A program made the position numbers and the translations under genes. DNA of 27,020 nucleotides from contig CAMNDA010000338.1 in the NCBI GenBank assembly GCA_946534745.1, positions 1 through 27,020 of the forward strand, written 5' to 3'. The stretch is from an uncultured Verrucomicrobiota bacterium. Its GTDB lineage: Bacteria > Verrucomicrobiota > Kiritimatiellia > RFP12 > UBA3636. The notes beneath the pieces were generated by a model that was given only the letters and a program-made list of their open reading frames with translations, was not told the DNA's origin and did no database searches. Positions within the stretch are counted from its first letter, which is position 1. Every line of letters starts with the position of its first letter. This document shows positions 15,317 through 25,900 of this stretch, in pieces.

Positions 15317-16227
15317 CCGAACAGGAGCGCATCGCCCGTCTGGAGGAGGACCTCCGGCGTTCGGCCGAGCGGGAGCGCGAGCTCTCCGCCCGGCTCGACG
15401 AATTTTCCCGGCGACTGGACGAATTGGCGGAGGAGAAGGCGGATTCCGTCTTCGCCGAGGGCGACGTGGCGGACGGCGAGAACGGCGGCGTCGAGCCGCT
15501 CTTCGAGATGCCGGATTCCGTCAACGCGGCGCAGGCGCGGTTCTTCGTGTCGCCGGACGAGGTCCTCACGCAGGGCGCCGGCGTAAAGCGCAAGAGTCTC
15601 TCCCTCACGCCGGAGACGGACGGCGGAATGCAGATCCACGAGTTCGACGACGCGCCGAAGGCCGGCGTCCTCAAGGTGATGCGCAAGCGGTCCAGCAACA
15701 AGCTCGTCCTCGCGGATCCCGACGAGAAGTGCGGCCGGCGCAAGTGGATGGTCCCCCTCCGCCGCGAGGACGGGGACAAGGAGATCAAGTGGGTCATCCT
15801 CGGCGAGGACTCGGACTCGGATTCGGACTCGGATTCCGACGACGACCTGGAGGACGCGTACGTCGTCCCGTCGGTCGACCCGCCCTGCCCTCCGACCATT
15901 TCGGCCGCGTTCGGCACGGGAGCGGACGAGGGGTACGTCGTCCTGACGATCCAGAACTACAGGCGCGTGAACGGCGAGTGCGAGCCGGACGGCCCGGCGC
16001 AGGTGACGCGCATCCCGATCAACCAGTTCGAGCTCGACTGCGAGGCCGTCCGCGCGTGCCTCTCCGGCGGATCGGGGAGCACGACGGGGATGCAGCAGGT
16101 CGAGGTCCTGACGGGCTTCGACCCGACGACGTACAAGTTCTCCACCGCCGTCCTGAACTACTACGGCGCCGCGCCCGTCGCCGGCAACCCGATCCAGTTC
16201 CCGACCACGACCTGCGAGGAGTCCTGA
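15313..16227 (+). CDS. Coiled-coil virion protein with (Ser-Asp)5 linker
   Basis: The product has 304 residues from GTG in a GTGA overlap with the large repeat protein. Residues 3-43 are a strong coiled coil (RIARLEEDLRRSAERERELS and onward). A middle beta-rich part (residues 60-165) includes two basic/aromatic strands (RKWMVPLRRED, EIKWVILGED). Residues 167-176 are five Ser-Asp pairs followed by Asp-Asp. The C-terminal half is another beta-rich domain (GYVVLTIQNYRRVNGECEPD), and its last 60 residues resemble a small tip domain (TYKFSTAVLNYYGAAP). It is likely an oligomeric tail component that partners the preceding protein. The family is unknown. Confidence 0.55.
   Translation: MTEQERIARLEEDLRRSAERERELSARLDEFSRRLDELAEEKADSVFAEGDVADGENGGVEPLFEMPDSVNAAQARFFVSPDEVLTQGAGVKRKSLSLTPETDGGMQIHEFDDAPKAGVLKVMRKRSSNKLVLADPDEKCGRRKWMVPLRREDGDKEIKWVILGEDSDSDSDSDSDDDLEDAYVVPSVDPPCPPTISAAFGTGADEGYVVLTIQNYRRVNGECEPDGPAQVTRIPINQFELDCEAVRACLSGGSGSTTGMQQVEVLTGFDPTTYKFSTAVLNYYGAAPVAGNPIQFPTTTCEES
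15811..15840 (+). repeat. Hexanucleotide Ser-Asp tract, five units
   Basis: Five tandem TCG/TCC-GAC/GAT units encode Ser-Asp five times, the longest of four such tracts in this window. Unit length is a multiple of three, so gain or loss of a unit would keep frame. Confidence 0.75.
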
Positions 16228-16901
16228 TGCCGCCCGTCTACACCAGAAACGGAAGGATCATCCTCCGCAACGGACTCCCGGTCGTCGGCGACTGCTGCTG
16301 CACGGAGGAGGACCGCAGGAAGCGCTGCGTGTACGCGGAAATCGAGGTCGCGGTCGCGTATTCTTCCGCGTCGATGTCGGGCTGCCTGGACACGGCGATT
16401 CCGCAGTCTCAGTCCGCCGCCGCCGCGTACGTCCGGAGCCGGTACGATTCTTCCCTTTCCTTCGACCCGCTTCCCGCCGGAGTCGCCGACACCGATCTTT
16501 CGGGGCGGGCGGACCCGTGCGAGGCGCCGGTCGCCACGTCCGCCCGGTGCGCGACGGGCGACGAGCGCCTGTCCATTTCGTTCGGGTCAGGACTCGTCAC
16601 GTACCGGGCGGTCGTGCGGAACCTCGGCCGGCTGCGGATTTCGTTCCGCTGCGGGCTTGCGGTCGCGTACGTCCGGTCCGGAAGGACTCCGTCCGGCGGA
16701 GTTGCGGACGAGCAGCATCAGTACGTGGCGGACGGCGTGGCGCCGTCACTCTCGGTCCCGTCCGCGTCCGGTTGCGTCGTCCGGCAGAGCCCGGCGTGGC
16801 CGGCAAGCTGGGACCCGCGGTTCAACGGTTCCTGCGGCGCTCCCGCGTATCTCGAAAACGACGGAGTGCTGGTTCTCGAACTGGAGGTGGCCCGGCCGTG
16901 A
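16227..16901 (+). CDS. Cysteine-cluster virion-associated protein
   Basis: The product has 224 residues and starts in a TGATG overlap. The N-terminus, YTRNGRIILRNGLPVVGDCC followed by another Cys, is a short strand hairpin leading to three consecutive Cys. Similar R-x-G-x-x-x-x-R-x-G-x-P...CCC starts occur in hypothetical proteins next to phage structural genes. The rest is beta-rich with scattered Cys, two similar strands (RYDSSLSFDPL, GDERLSISFGSGL, LRISFRCGLAVAYV), and a strand at the C-terminus. It could be a small beta-sandwich decoration or tip protein. No enzyme motif is visible. Confidence 0.5.
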   Translation: MPPVYTRNGRIILRNGLPVVGDCCCTEEDRRKRCVYAEIEVAVAYSSASMSGCLDTAIPQSQSAAAAYVRSRYDSSLSFDPLPAGVADTDLSGRADPCEAPVATSARCATGDERLSISFGSGLVTYRAVVRNLGRLRISFRCGLAVAYVRSGRTPSGGVADEQHQYVADGVAPSLSVPSASGCVVRQSPAWPASWDPRFNGSCGAPAYLENDGVLVLELEVARP

Positions 16902-17254
16902 ACGACTGCCCCTGCAAGGACAAGGCGAAGCGCGCGACCGCGGCCGGCGACCCGAAGGGGACGCCGAGTCTCGCGTGCCTGCATTGCCTCGACATGCATC
17001 TGGCCTACGCGCTCGAGCTTTCCTACGAGCCGGCCGCGGCCGAGGAGTTTTCGGAGGAGCGCTTCCTGCTCGTCGGCACGCTGCGCGCCGCGCAGGATCA
17101 CGCGGATGCGCTCGGTCGCCGCGCCCTCGCGCAGCGCATCCGTTCCCTCCGGAAGTCCCTGGATGGGAAGACGTCGCTCGAAGCCGTTCCGAAGTTCGTC
17201 CGCGTCTACCTCGACGAGCGCAGAAACGAGAAACTGAACCGTTCCGACATCTAG
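16898..17254 (+). CDS. Small CxC/CxxC protein, phage HL-helix type
   Basis: The product has 118 residues from GTG in a GTGA overlap. The N-terminus has CPCKDK and then CLHCLDMHLAYALELSY, giving a CxC plus CxxC set that could bind zinc. A helix follows with GTLRAAQDHADAL and a final basic helix pair (RRALAQRIRSLRKSLD). Phages often carry small proteins with a CxxC-x-x-HL helix followed by an A-x-D/E-H helix and an IR-x-x-R end, so this appears to be a member of that uncharacterised group. The function of the group is unknown. The metal site is predicted only. Confidence 0.5.
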   Translation: MNDCPCKDKAKRATAAGDPKGTPSLACLHCLDMHLAYALELSYEPAAAEEFSEERFLLVGTLRAAQDHADALGRRALAQRIRSLRKSLDGKTSLEAVPKFVRVYLDERRNEKLNRSDI

Positions 17255-17268
17255 CAAAGGAGCACGAA

Positions 17269-17844
17269 ATGTCCATCATCGACGATTTGAAAGCCGCTTC
17301 CGGAGAGACGTCCGGAGCTCCCGGCGCCTCGGCAGTCCCGGCCGCCGGCGCCGCGCTTCCGCCCGCGCAGGGCGGACCGTCCTTCTCCGACACGGAGATG
17401 CGCACGCTCTCCGGCGGCGGCCGTCCGTCGCCCTACCGCGCCCCCGCCGCGAAGCCGGCGCAGGAGACCGCGCAGCCCTTCGACCTCGACGCGCTCCGCA
17501 AGGAGATCGACGCCGACCTCTCTTCCCTCGGAACACGCGAGGCGCTCGACGAAGCCATCTCCGGCCTCGGCGACCTTCCCGCCCCCGTCGAGGAGGAGCC
17601 GCCCGCCCCAGCCCCCGCGCAGCCGGCGGCGCAGACGCAGGATGCGCCGCAGACGGTGGACGCGGCGCGCATCGAAGCGAACCGCAAGAGGATTTCCCAG
17701 GCGTCCGTTTCGTCGCTCAAGCGCTTCCTCTCCGGCGGTCGCCCGACCGGCCGGCGCATCTCCGACGACGAGGCGTTCGGCGCGGAGGGCGCAGTCATCA
17801 TCGGCTCTCCAGATTCGATGCCGGGGCCGTCGCTCCCGTTTTAG
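17269..17844 (+). CDS. Disordered Pro/Ala-rich protein
   Basis: The product has 191 residues with AAAGGAG before the ATG. Most is low complexity (Ala, Pro, Gly). Two short helices stand out: FDLDALRKEIDADLSSL (about 73-90) and ANRKRISQASVSSLKRFLSG (about 136-156). PSFSDTEMRTLSGG near residue 37 is loosely like the TEEEMTNA peptide of the two following genes. It may be a scaffold-like or internal virion protein; no family is recognised. Confidence 0.5.
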   Translation: MSIIDDLKAASGETSGAPGASAVPAAGAALPPAQGGPSFSDTEMRTLSGGGRPSPYRAPAAKPAQETAQPFDLDALRKEIDADLSSLGTREALDEAISGLGDLPAPVEEEPPAPAPAQPAAQTQDAPQTVDAARIEANRKRISQASVSSLKRFLSGGRPTGRRISDDEAFGAEGAVIIGSPDSMPGPSLPF

Positions 17845-17868
17845 CACGACAAGACGAAAGGACAGAAG

Positions 17869-19977
17869 ATGGGCAACGAACTGGAAGACAAGACGGCCGA
17901 GCAGAACGACCTCTCCGCCCGCGTGGCGGAGGAGGCGAAGGGCTTTTCCGACCGCGTGAGCGGCGCCATCAAGGAGCGGAACGAGGCGGGCCTGCGCGGG
18001 AACGCCGCCTACATGGGCGCAGGCGTCGGGTTCTACAACGCCGTGCAGCAGTTCCGCACGTCGGACATGGGCGAGGCGGCGCAGCGAGACTTTGCCGACG
18101 CCGGCCAGCAGTTCGCCGACGCGTGGGCGGAGGCGCACGGCATGCAGCCCGGCCAGGTCAGGGCGCAGATGACGTTCGACCGCAACGGCGAACCGCACGT
18201 CCGGCTCTACCAGGGCGAGGACAATTTCCCGGTGAACTACTCCTACGAGAAGATGGAGGAGCACCTGCGGAAGAACGGCTACCTCGACGAGACCGACAAG
18301 GCCCTCAAGGGCCAGCTTGGGATCGCGGAGTCGGCGCCGGCTGCGCCCGAGCAGCAGGCGGCCGGAAAGCCGGCGAAGTATTCCGATCCGATCGGCGATC
18401 TCCTCGAATACGCCGGCAAGATGCCGCCGGGAGCCCGTGCGATGATCGTCGAGCGCGGGATCAAGCAGCTCGGCCTCGGCGACGAGGACGCGAACATGCT
18501 TCGTTCCGCGCTGTCGGGCGAGAACTTCTGGGAGACGCCGAAGGCGGCGGCCGGAAGCGGCGGCAAGGCGTCTTCCGGCGGCGGCGGTGGCGGAACCGCG
18601 GGCGACCTGCTCGGCGGAGACGCCGGCCCCGCGCCGACGGAAGAGGAAATGACGAACGCCGTGATGGGCGGCGAGTGGGGGAAGCACCTTTCGCAGCCAG
18701 CGGCAGGCGGCGAGCAGGGTAAGGGAAGCGGCGGTAGCGCGGACGATCTTCTTTCTGGAAAGAGCGGACAACCTCCGGCGCAGAATCCGGCCTCGACCAA
18801 TTCTTCTGCGCTGGAAGAGGCGGTCAACAAGGGTTTGCAGGCGATGGACGATTTCGTCGCCGGCAAGCGGACGCTCGACGGAAAGCCGGTCGAGACGCCG
18901 ACCGAAGAGCCGCCGAAGGGCGCGGCCGGCGAAGGCGCCGGAGCGGAGGGGGGCGCAGCGGCCGCCAAGCCGGACGAGAAGCCGGCCGAGCCGGAGCCCT
19001 ACATGGTCGGCCAGGCGAACCTTCGCGACGAGAAGCAGCTCGCGAAGGTCGAGGCGAACCTCAAGAAGCAGGGTTTCGTCGTGCGCGAGATCAACGGCGA
19101 ATACTACATGTGGCACCCAAAGGCGAAGGTCTGGATGGCGTCTGACGGGCACACCGTCGTCGAGCGGAACGGAACGTTCGTCGATTCCGGAACGGCGCCC
19201 GGCAAGCTTCAATACGAAACGGACGGCGCGTCGATTCTCAAGGCGAACGGTCCCGGCGGGCAGGGCGACGTGAAGGAGACGAAGCTGCGTCGCCAGGTTC
19301 GCGAGGATATTCCAGAGAACTTCCTCAAATACCTCGCGTTCAAGAACGGGGCGAACGAGGAGTTTCTCAATGAGAAATCCGGAACGAAGCGCACGGCGTA
19401 TTCCGGCGAGCGCGGCGTTCCGGAAGTCGCCACGCGAAAAGACAAGTACGGCAACGTCGTCGAGGTCGGAATCCGGCAGAACGGCGGGACCGGAATGTTC
19501 TTCGAACAGGACGAAGAGACGACGAACCGGGAGGAGGGCCGTATCCACGCGTTCGAACAGGGCGCGAACGGAAAGAACGGCCGCAGGTCCGTCGCCAGGC
19601 GATTCGATAATCTTGCCGCGGAATTCGAGAAGGGAATGGTGAAGAAGGAGGACGGAACGATCGACGCGGTGAAGTCTTCGAGGCGGGAGATCGAAATCCG
19701 CAAGGAGGCGTTCGAGCAGTTCGACAAACTGTCGCATGCGGACAAGATCAAAATGTACGACGAGCTCTCCGATTTCGGCCGGAAGCAGCTGGCGCAGGCG
19801 ATTCGTGACGAAATCGTCGGAAAGGTCGGGGAGAAGGCGCTCGCCGAGGCGAAGTCGGTCGACGATATCAGGAAGCTGTTCTCGGATGCGGGACTTTCCG
19901 TTCCGAATGAAAAGATCCTGAAGCGCTTCCAGAAGGCCGTCGACGGAGCGAAGCCCGCAGGGAAGTCGAAGTCCTAA
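17869..19977 (+). CDS. Putative internal virion protein, 702 residues
   Basis: AAAGGA precedes the ATG. Residues 1-150 are helical (GFSDRVSGAIKERNEAG, AAQRDFADAGQQFADAW). Residues 150-330 are Gly/Ala/Pro-rich with embedded short helices (GDLLGGDAG and DDLLSGKSG look like a repeated peptide), and residues 255-264 are PAPTEEEMTNAV, also found in the next gene. Residues about 380-440 form a compact alpha-beta domain (GFVVREINGEYYMWHPKAKV) and the last 250 residues are mostly helical and charged. No signal peptide or enzymatic motif is seen. Length, helical character and position before a giant polyvalent protein fit an internal core or ejection protein. That is inference. Confidence 0.5.
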   Translation: MGNELEDKTAEQNDLSARVAEEAKGFSDRVSGAIKERNEAGLRGNAAYMGAGVGFYNAVQQFRTSDMGEAAQRDFADAGQQFADAWAEAHGMQPGQVRAQMTFDRNGEPHVRLYQGEDNFPVNYSYEKMEEHLRKNGYLDETDKALKGQLGIAESAPAAPEQQAAGKPAKYSDPIGDLLEYAGKMPPGARAMIVERGIKQLGLGDEDANMLRSALSGENFWETPKAAAGSGGKASSGGGGGGTAGDLLGGDAGPAPTEEEMTNAVMGGEWGKHLSQPAAGGEQGKGSGGSADDLLSGKSGQPPAQNPASTNSSALEEAVNKGLQAMDDFVAGKRTLDGKPVETPTEEPPKGAAGEGAGAEGGAAAAKPDEKPAEPEPYMVGQANLRDEKQLAKVEANLKKQGFVVREINGEYYMWHPKAKVWMASDGHTVVERNGTFVDSGTAPGKLQYETDGASILKANGPGGQGDVKETKLRRQVREDIPENFLKYLAFKNGANEEFLNEKSGTKRTAYSGERGVPEVATRKDKYGNVVEVGIRQNGGTGMFFEQDEETTNREEGRIHAFEQGANGKNGRRSVARRFDNLAAEFEKGMVKKEDGTIDAVKSSRREIEIRKEAFEQFDKLSHADKIKMYDELSDFGRKQLAQAIRDEIVGKVGEKALAEAKSVDDIRKLFSDAGLSVPNEKILKRFQKAVDGAKPAGKSKS

Positions 19978-19991
19978 TCGGAGTTTTTGAC

Positions 19992-22900
19992 ATGTCAGCA
20001 CTCGACTACACTCTTCAAGCCGACGCCCGGACGGAAGAGGAGACGGCGGTTCCGCCCGTTCCTCCCGCTCCCGCGCAGCCGCAGCAGCAACCCGTCGAAG
20101 AACCTCCTGCTCCGACCGAGGAGGAAATGACGAACGCCCTTCTCGCCGACCCCCGGCCGGTCGAGAACACGAATCGCGATCTCAACGCGGAAGCCGACCG
20201 GACCGCCGGCAAGGCGGACTTCGATCGCGCGATGGCCGACGAGGCGAAGCGCCAGCGCGCCTTGCGCGAGCACGACCAGGCGCCAGCCGAGCGCCTCCTG
20301 CGCACGATTAGCCAGCGCGCCGAGGAAGACGCCGCGCGCTTGCATCGCCGTGAACTGGCGAAATCCGCGATGCAGGACGCGTTCGGGAAGATCTACGACT
20401 ACTCCGTCAAGGAGGGCGGCTTCCTTGCGCCCGCGCAGGACGGATGGAGCATCGGAAGGATGCGCCTGGAGGACATCCGGAACTACCTTTCCTCGTCGAT
20501 GGTGGACGACGATTCCGAGGAGGGCCGCGCGACGTTCGACTACGTGTCGCGCGCCGTCCTGAACCACGCCGGGCGGATGGGCCTGCTCAAGAAGACCGGC
20601 GACGAGACGCTCGGCGAGGACGAGGTCTTCTGGTCTCCGACCTACGGCGTCGTGTTCGGCAAGGGCGACCGTGACGCCGAGCGCTGGGTCGAGGACCGCG
20701 GGAGCTACATCGAGAACCTTCGCGGGAAGCTCGAAGCGATCGACTCGTGGGAGGGCGAGAAGGGCGCGTCCGATCCGGCGAATGGAATCAAGGGCGCGTC
20801 GATCCGCCAGATCAAGGGCTTCCTGAACGATCCGGCGTGGCGCAACCGCGGAGACCTCGACGCGCAGATCTTCTTCTCTGAGGCCGCGGCGGAGATCGAG
20901 AAGCGCTACGACGAGACGATGCAGAAGCGGTCCGTCGGCCGCGAACTGCTCGACTCGTTCGTGACCGGGTCGATGGATGCGGCGTGGTTCATGCCGGCGC
21001 GCGTCTACAAGTACCTGCGCTACATCGGCGCGGACGACCGCCACGATCCGAACGGCCGGTTCCTCCGCGAGATGCGGAAGATCAAGAACGAGGAGGACTA
21101 CCTCTCGGCCCGCAAGCCGCAGCGCGTCGCCGGATTGGAGGACATCCATCTTCGCGACGAGAACGGCGAGCTGCAGGCCGGTCGCGCCATCAAGGACTTC
21201 GGTTCGCTCGCCGCCACGAGCGCGGTGAACCTGCTTCCGCAGATCGCGCTGCAGATGGTCGGCGCCGGCGCGGTCGGAAAGACGGCGCAGTTCCTCACGA
21301 AGGGCGCGTCGCTCGCGGCGCGAGAGGCGGTCGCGAGTGCCGTTGGCAAGGCGGTGTCCTACGGCGGCTCTGCGCTCTTCAACGCGGGCGACGTGATCTC
21401 GCAACGCGTCGAGGAGGGTCTCGCCCGCGGCGATTCGGAGGTGTTCTCGGACTGGGACATTGTCCGGCTCACGCTCGGCTACACGGCGCTCGACACGGTG
21501 TCGCCGATCCGCCAGACGGCGAGCGAGGTGGCGCAGTCCGCCGTCCTCCGGTCCGGTCGCAGGACGGCCGGCCGCGTCACGCGCGAGGCGCTGCGCCGCG
21601 ACCTCGCGAAGCAGATGGACGAATGGATCCCGACCGGGAGGCAGATCGTCAGGAACTTCTTCAAGGAGGGCGGCCTCGAGGCGGCGAACGAAGCCGGGCA
21701 GCAGGGGCTTTCCTACCTCGACAATTGGATCAAGTACGGCGCGCCCGGGCACAAGAGCCTCGACGAGGCGGACTGGGACCTCGCCGCGTTCGCGCTCAAC
21801 ATGGCGAACCAGGGCTTCGCAGCGTTCTGGAGCGCGGCCGGCGGTTCCGTCGTTTCCGACGTGCAGAAGCGCCGCGACAATACGCGGAAGGCCGAGCAGG
21901 CGCAGAGCTGGATGTCGCACCACATGGCCGAGACGATCGCCCGTGACGTGCGCGACGCCGGCTTCGATCCCGACTTCCACAAGCTTGCGCCGCAGGAGCA
22001 GTATCTCGTGTTCCGTCTGTTCGGGCTTCGCGCGAGCGACCACAACGCCCGGATGGGCCTCGCCGGCGCAAAGCGGATGCTCGACTTCGCGGAGGGCCGC
22101 GAGGCGATCCCGGAGGGGATGGACGAAAAGGATCTCGCCGAGTTTAAGAAGCAGCTCGAAGACAAGGATGCGCTCCGCAAGTCCGTCGCCGACTGGCAGA
22201 AGGTTCTCGACGACGTGCACCGGCAGGAGCTCGGCGTGATGGACTACCTCGAAGGCCCGGCCCGCGCGTGGGCCCGCGCCTGGAGCGCGAAGGTCGTTTC
22301 GCTTCCCGAGGACGGAATCCCGTCGTTCGTGCAGTCTTCCCTTCGCGCGGAGGAGGCGGAGCGCTCCTTCAAGCGCGGCCGAGACATCCGCGAGGGCGCA
22401 GTCGAAGCCGGTGAAACCGGCGCGGCCGCGAGGATATCGACGTGGGGCGAGGACGAGAACCCGGAGTCCTCGCACCGGATGATGATCGAGGAGCAGCGCT
22501 CTCCGGACGGCAAGGACTTCGTGATCCGAGTCTGGAACGCCTACAACAAGGATCGGCTTCCGGAGGGCGTGCAGACCGAGTTCGAGATCGGGGAGGACGG
22601 CGCGACGGAGGACGAGGTTCGGGAGAAGGCGAAGGCCGCCGCCGTCGAGCTCACGCGCTTCTACGACTTCCTCGCGCAGCAGGACGAGCGGATGACGGCG
22701 GAAGCGTCGGCCATCCTCGACTCCATCGGACGCAAGGGGCAGACGATTCGCTGGGTCTCGACCAAAGCGGAGATCGAGCGGACCTTGCAGAAGCTCGGCG
22801 TTGCCGACCGGGAAACGCGCGACAACGTTCTCGGCCGGCTGATCGGGCGCGGGGATTCCGCGATCACGGTCGACCTCGGCGCCGGGCGTTCCGCGATCCT

Positions 22901-25900
22901 CGCCGTCCGCGAGCGCGCCGTGAACCGCGCGAACCTCGCGGCGACCTTGCAGCACGAGTCCTTCCACGCGGACCTCATCGCCAACGCGGAGAGGAACCGG
23001 ACGAACAAGGAGCTTCTCGCCGACATCGACCCGGACGGCAAGATCGGCGAACCGCCGGCAGAGCCGCCGGAAGGGGCGTCGCCGTCCGCCGTGAACGAGT
23101 ACAGGAGGAAGCGCGCGGCCTACGACGCCCGCGTCCGCAGGTGTCTCGACGTGGCGTTCCTCGGGCTCGACGTGGACAAGTCCGGCCGAACGGTCGACTG
23201 GACGACCGTGACGGACGAGCAGATCGAGGCGCGCGAGGAGGAATACGCCCGCGCGTCGGAGACGGTCGACGGCGTAGGGTCGAGCGGGACGCGTCCGTCC
23301 TACTTCCGGCCGATGCGCCGGATGCTCTACAACCGCTACGTTGCGAGGCATCCGGTCCTCGCCGCGGAGCTTCGTGGTTTTCTTGCCGACCGGTTCGGCA
23401 TCGCGGAAAGCGACGACGAGGCGGCGGCCGAGTTCGTGTCCATTGTCCACGAGGGCGCAGGCAGGACGGCCGCGAACGACATTTCCGGACCCGGCCGTCT
23501 GGAATACTCGGCGAAGACGTCCGAGGAGGTCTACAAGCTTCTGATGGGCGAGGACGCCGTCCCTCCAACGCGGGAGGAGCGCGAGCGCCGCCGCAAGGAG
23601 GAGAACGACCGGCTCGTCCGCGAGACGAACGAGCGGATGGCGGCCGAGCAGCAGGCCGAGGCCGAGGCGATTGCCCGATACGACGCGCAGCAGCGCGAGT
23701 CCGCGGCGGAGAAGGCCGAGGAGGCGCAGCGCCAGGACGAGGAGACCGACCTCCGCGCTCGTGCGGCCGCGCAGGACGCGGCGGAGAAGGCCGAGGAGCA
23801 GGCTCGCCAGAGGCACACCGAGCGCGAGAACGCCGCGGCGGTCGAGCGCGTCAAGGCGAAGCGCGCGGCCCGCAGGGAGCAGATGCGCCGGTCCCTGGAG
23901 GAGCGCACGTCCCGCGCGAAGTCCGACCGCGTGAACAAGATCTACTGGCGGTTCGAGGACTTCCTCGACAAATACCACCCCGACGTGATGGACGACGAGG
24001 CGTGGCAGAAGGACAACGCCGAGCAGCTCGCGCGCCTCGAGAAGGGGCTGCGCGAGAACAACCCGCAGATTGTCCTCGAAGCGACGGAGGCGCTCCGGAA
24101 GAAGCTCCGGGGCCGTCCGTCGCCCACGACCGAGGCGCGCGCGAGGGAGACCGCCGAGCGCGAGCAGGCGGAGGCGGACCGTCGCGAGCAGGAGGCGATC
24201 CGCCGCGAGAACGAGGCCGAGGAAGCCGGTCTCCGCGCCCTGGAGGAGCAGGAGGAGGCGCAGCGCCGGGACGAGGGCGCGGATGGCGAGAGGGCCGCGC
24301 AGGGCGCCGCCGAGGCCGAGGCGGCCGAGCACGCCGACAATCCGCTCGCCGTCGAGGCCGACCGCAAGGAGGCCGAGGCGGCACGGCTCGAAGCGATCGC
24401 GAAGGAGAAGGAGTCGAAGGCCAAGCGCGGCGGCAAGGACAAGGCGGCCGCCGAGAAGGCCCGCCGGCTCGCGGACCGCGCCCGCAAGGAGGCGAAGGCC
24501 GCCCGCGCCGCGCAGCTCGGCGAACGCACGACCTCCGCCTACTGGGCCAGCCGCCCGATCCTCGACCGCGAGGACGCCCGCGACCGCCGAACCGCCCGCC
24601 GCCGCGACGAGGCGCTACAGGCCGAATACGACCGGCTGATCGCCGCCGGAGCGTCCGAGGCGCAGGCCCGCCGACAGGCGAACATGGCCGTGACGCCAGC
24701 CCGGCTCAACTCGCGCAACGTCGCCGGCCGTCCGGCCGTGGTCGCGCAGACCCCCGGCCGCTTCCCGATCCACGAGGCGCTCGAAGGGCGGACGCTCTTC
24801 GGCGAGGTGCGCCCCGGCGACGAGGCGTGGGAGTACGTCTCCGACATGACTTCGCGCGACGCGCGCGAGGCCGGCCTCGCCGACCGGCTGCTCCCGAAAG
24901 AGCGCGGGAGCCGCGGGCTCGACTCCGTGGTCGAGGCCCTCGCGGAGAACTCGCCCGTCATCGCGGCCCGCTACGGAGAGGACGCTTCCGGCTCGAAGGC
25001 GGCGGAGCTCGTCGACGCGTTCCTCGCGGAGACGCGCGAGATCGACGAGCTCGTCGCCGATGGCGCGCTCTCCGAGCAGGAGCGCCATAACGAGGACGAG
25101 GAAATCGAGGCGAACCGCCGCCGGCTCGGCTTCTACGACGAGCGCTACGAGGGGATGGACGATCCGGAGCGCCTCGCCCACATCCGCGACGAGGTCGAGG
25201 CGCGCGTGAAGGGGATGGCCCCCGCGCTCCCTGCCGAGGTCGCGGAGGCGGCCGCGCAGGACAAGGCGGCGCTCGATGCGCAGGAGGAGCTTGAGGCCGA
25301 GTCGCCCGAGGCCGTGCAGGCCCGCCGCGACTCCGAGGCCGAGCGCGCGCAGCAGCGGTTCCAGGAGTCGCTCGTCGCGCAGCAGGAGGACGAGTTCTAC
25401 GGCGACGACTACCTCGCCGAGAGCGCTCCTCGCGTCCGCTCGCGCGGAGGCGAAGCCGATGCCGACGTCGAAGCCATTTCGGATCGGCTTGAATTCGAAT
25501 TGAGCCGGCTTCTCGACGACGAACAGGTGAAGAAGGACGTTTCCCAACTGGAAGCGGCCGCAAGGCGGAACATCAAATCCGGGTGGGACGATACGCCGAC
25601 AGAGGCGGAGGCGCGCGATCTTAAGAAACGCCTTGCCGCCGCGAACGACAAGGCGAAGGAGATGAAGAAGCTCTCGGATGAAAATCCGGGCTTTACAGGA
25701 GACTATTGGAGGCAGCAGGAGAAATACTGGCGCGACGAGGCGAAGAACCTGCGCGGCGATCTGAGAAAGCTCAAGGAGGAAGGGATTGGCGAAGACCGCG
25801 ACCAGGTGGACGTCTACACGAACGGCGACTTCCTTGATCTGGTTGAATCGCTTGCCGCCGGCGACGCGCGATCGTCAACGTGGTGGGATCCGTACTGGGA

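Noticed and set aside
17251..20001. A 916-codon minus-strand open frame
   Set aside because: Antisense to two plus-strand genes with proper ribosome sites; no recognisable protein features.
19995..24332. A 1,445-codon open frame on the minus strand
   Set aside because: It is the antisense of the giant protein. GC-rich codon use keeps the opposite frame open, and the translation is Arg/Leu/Val-biased with no domain, while the plus frame has zincin and JAB motifs.
22442..25090. An 882-codon plus-strand frame overlapping the giant gene
   Set aside because: Arg/Gly-rich shadow translation in another phase; the giant protein's frame is open throughout and carries real motifs.
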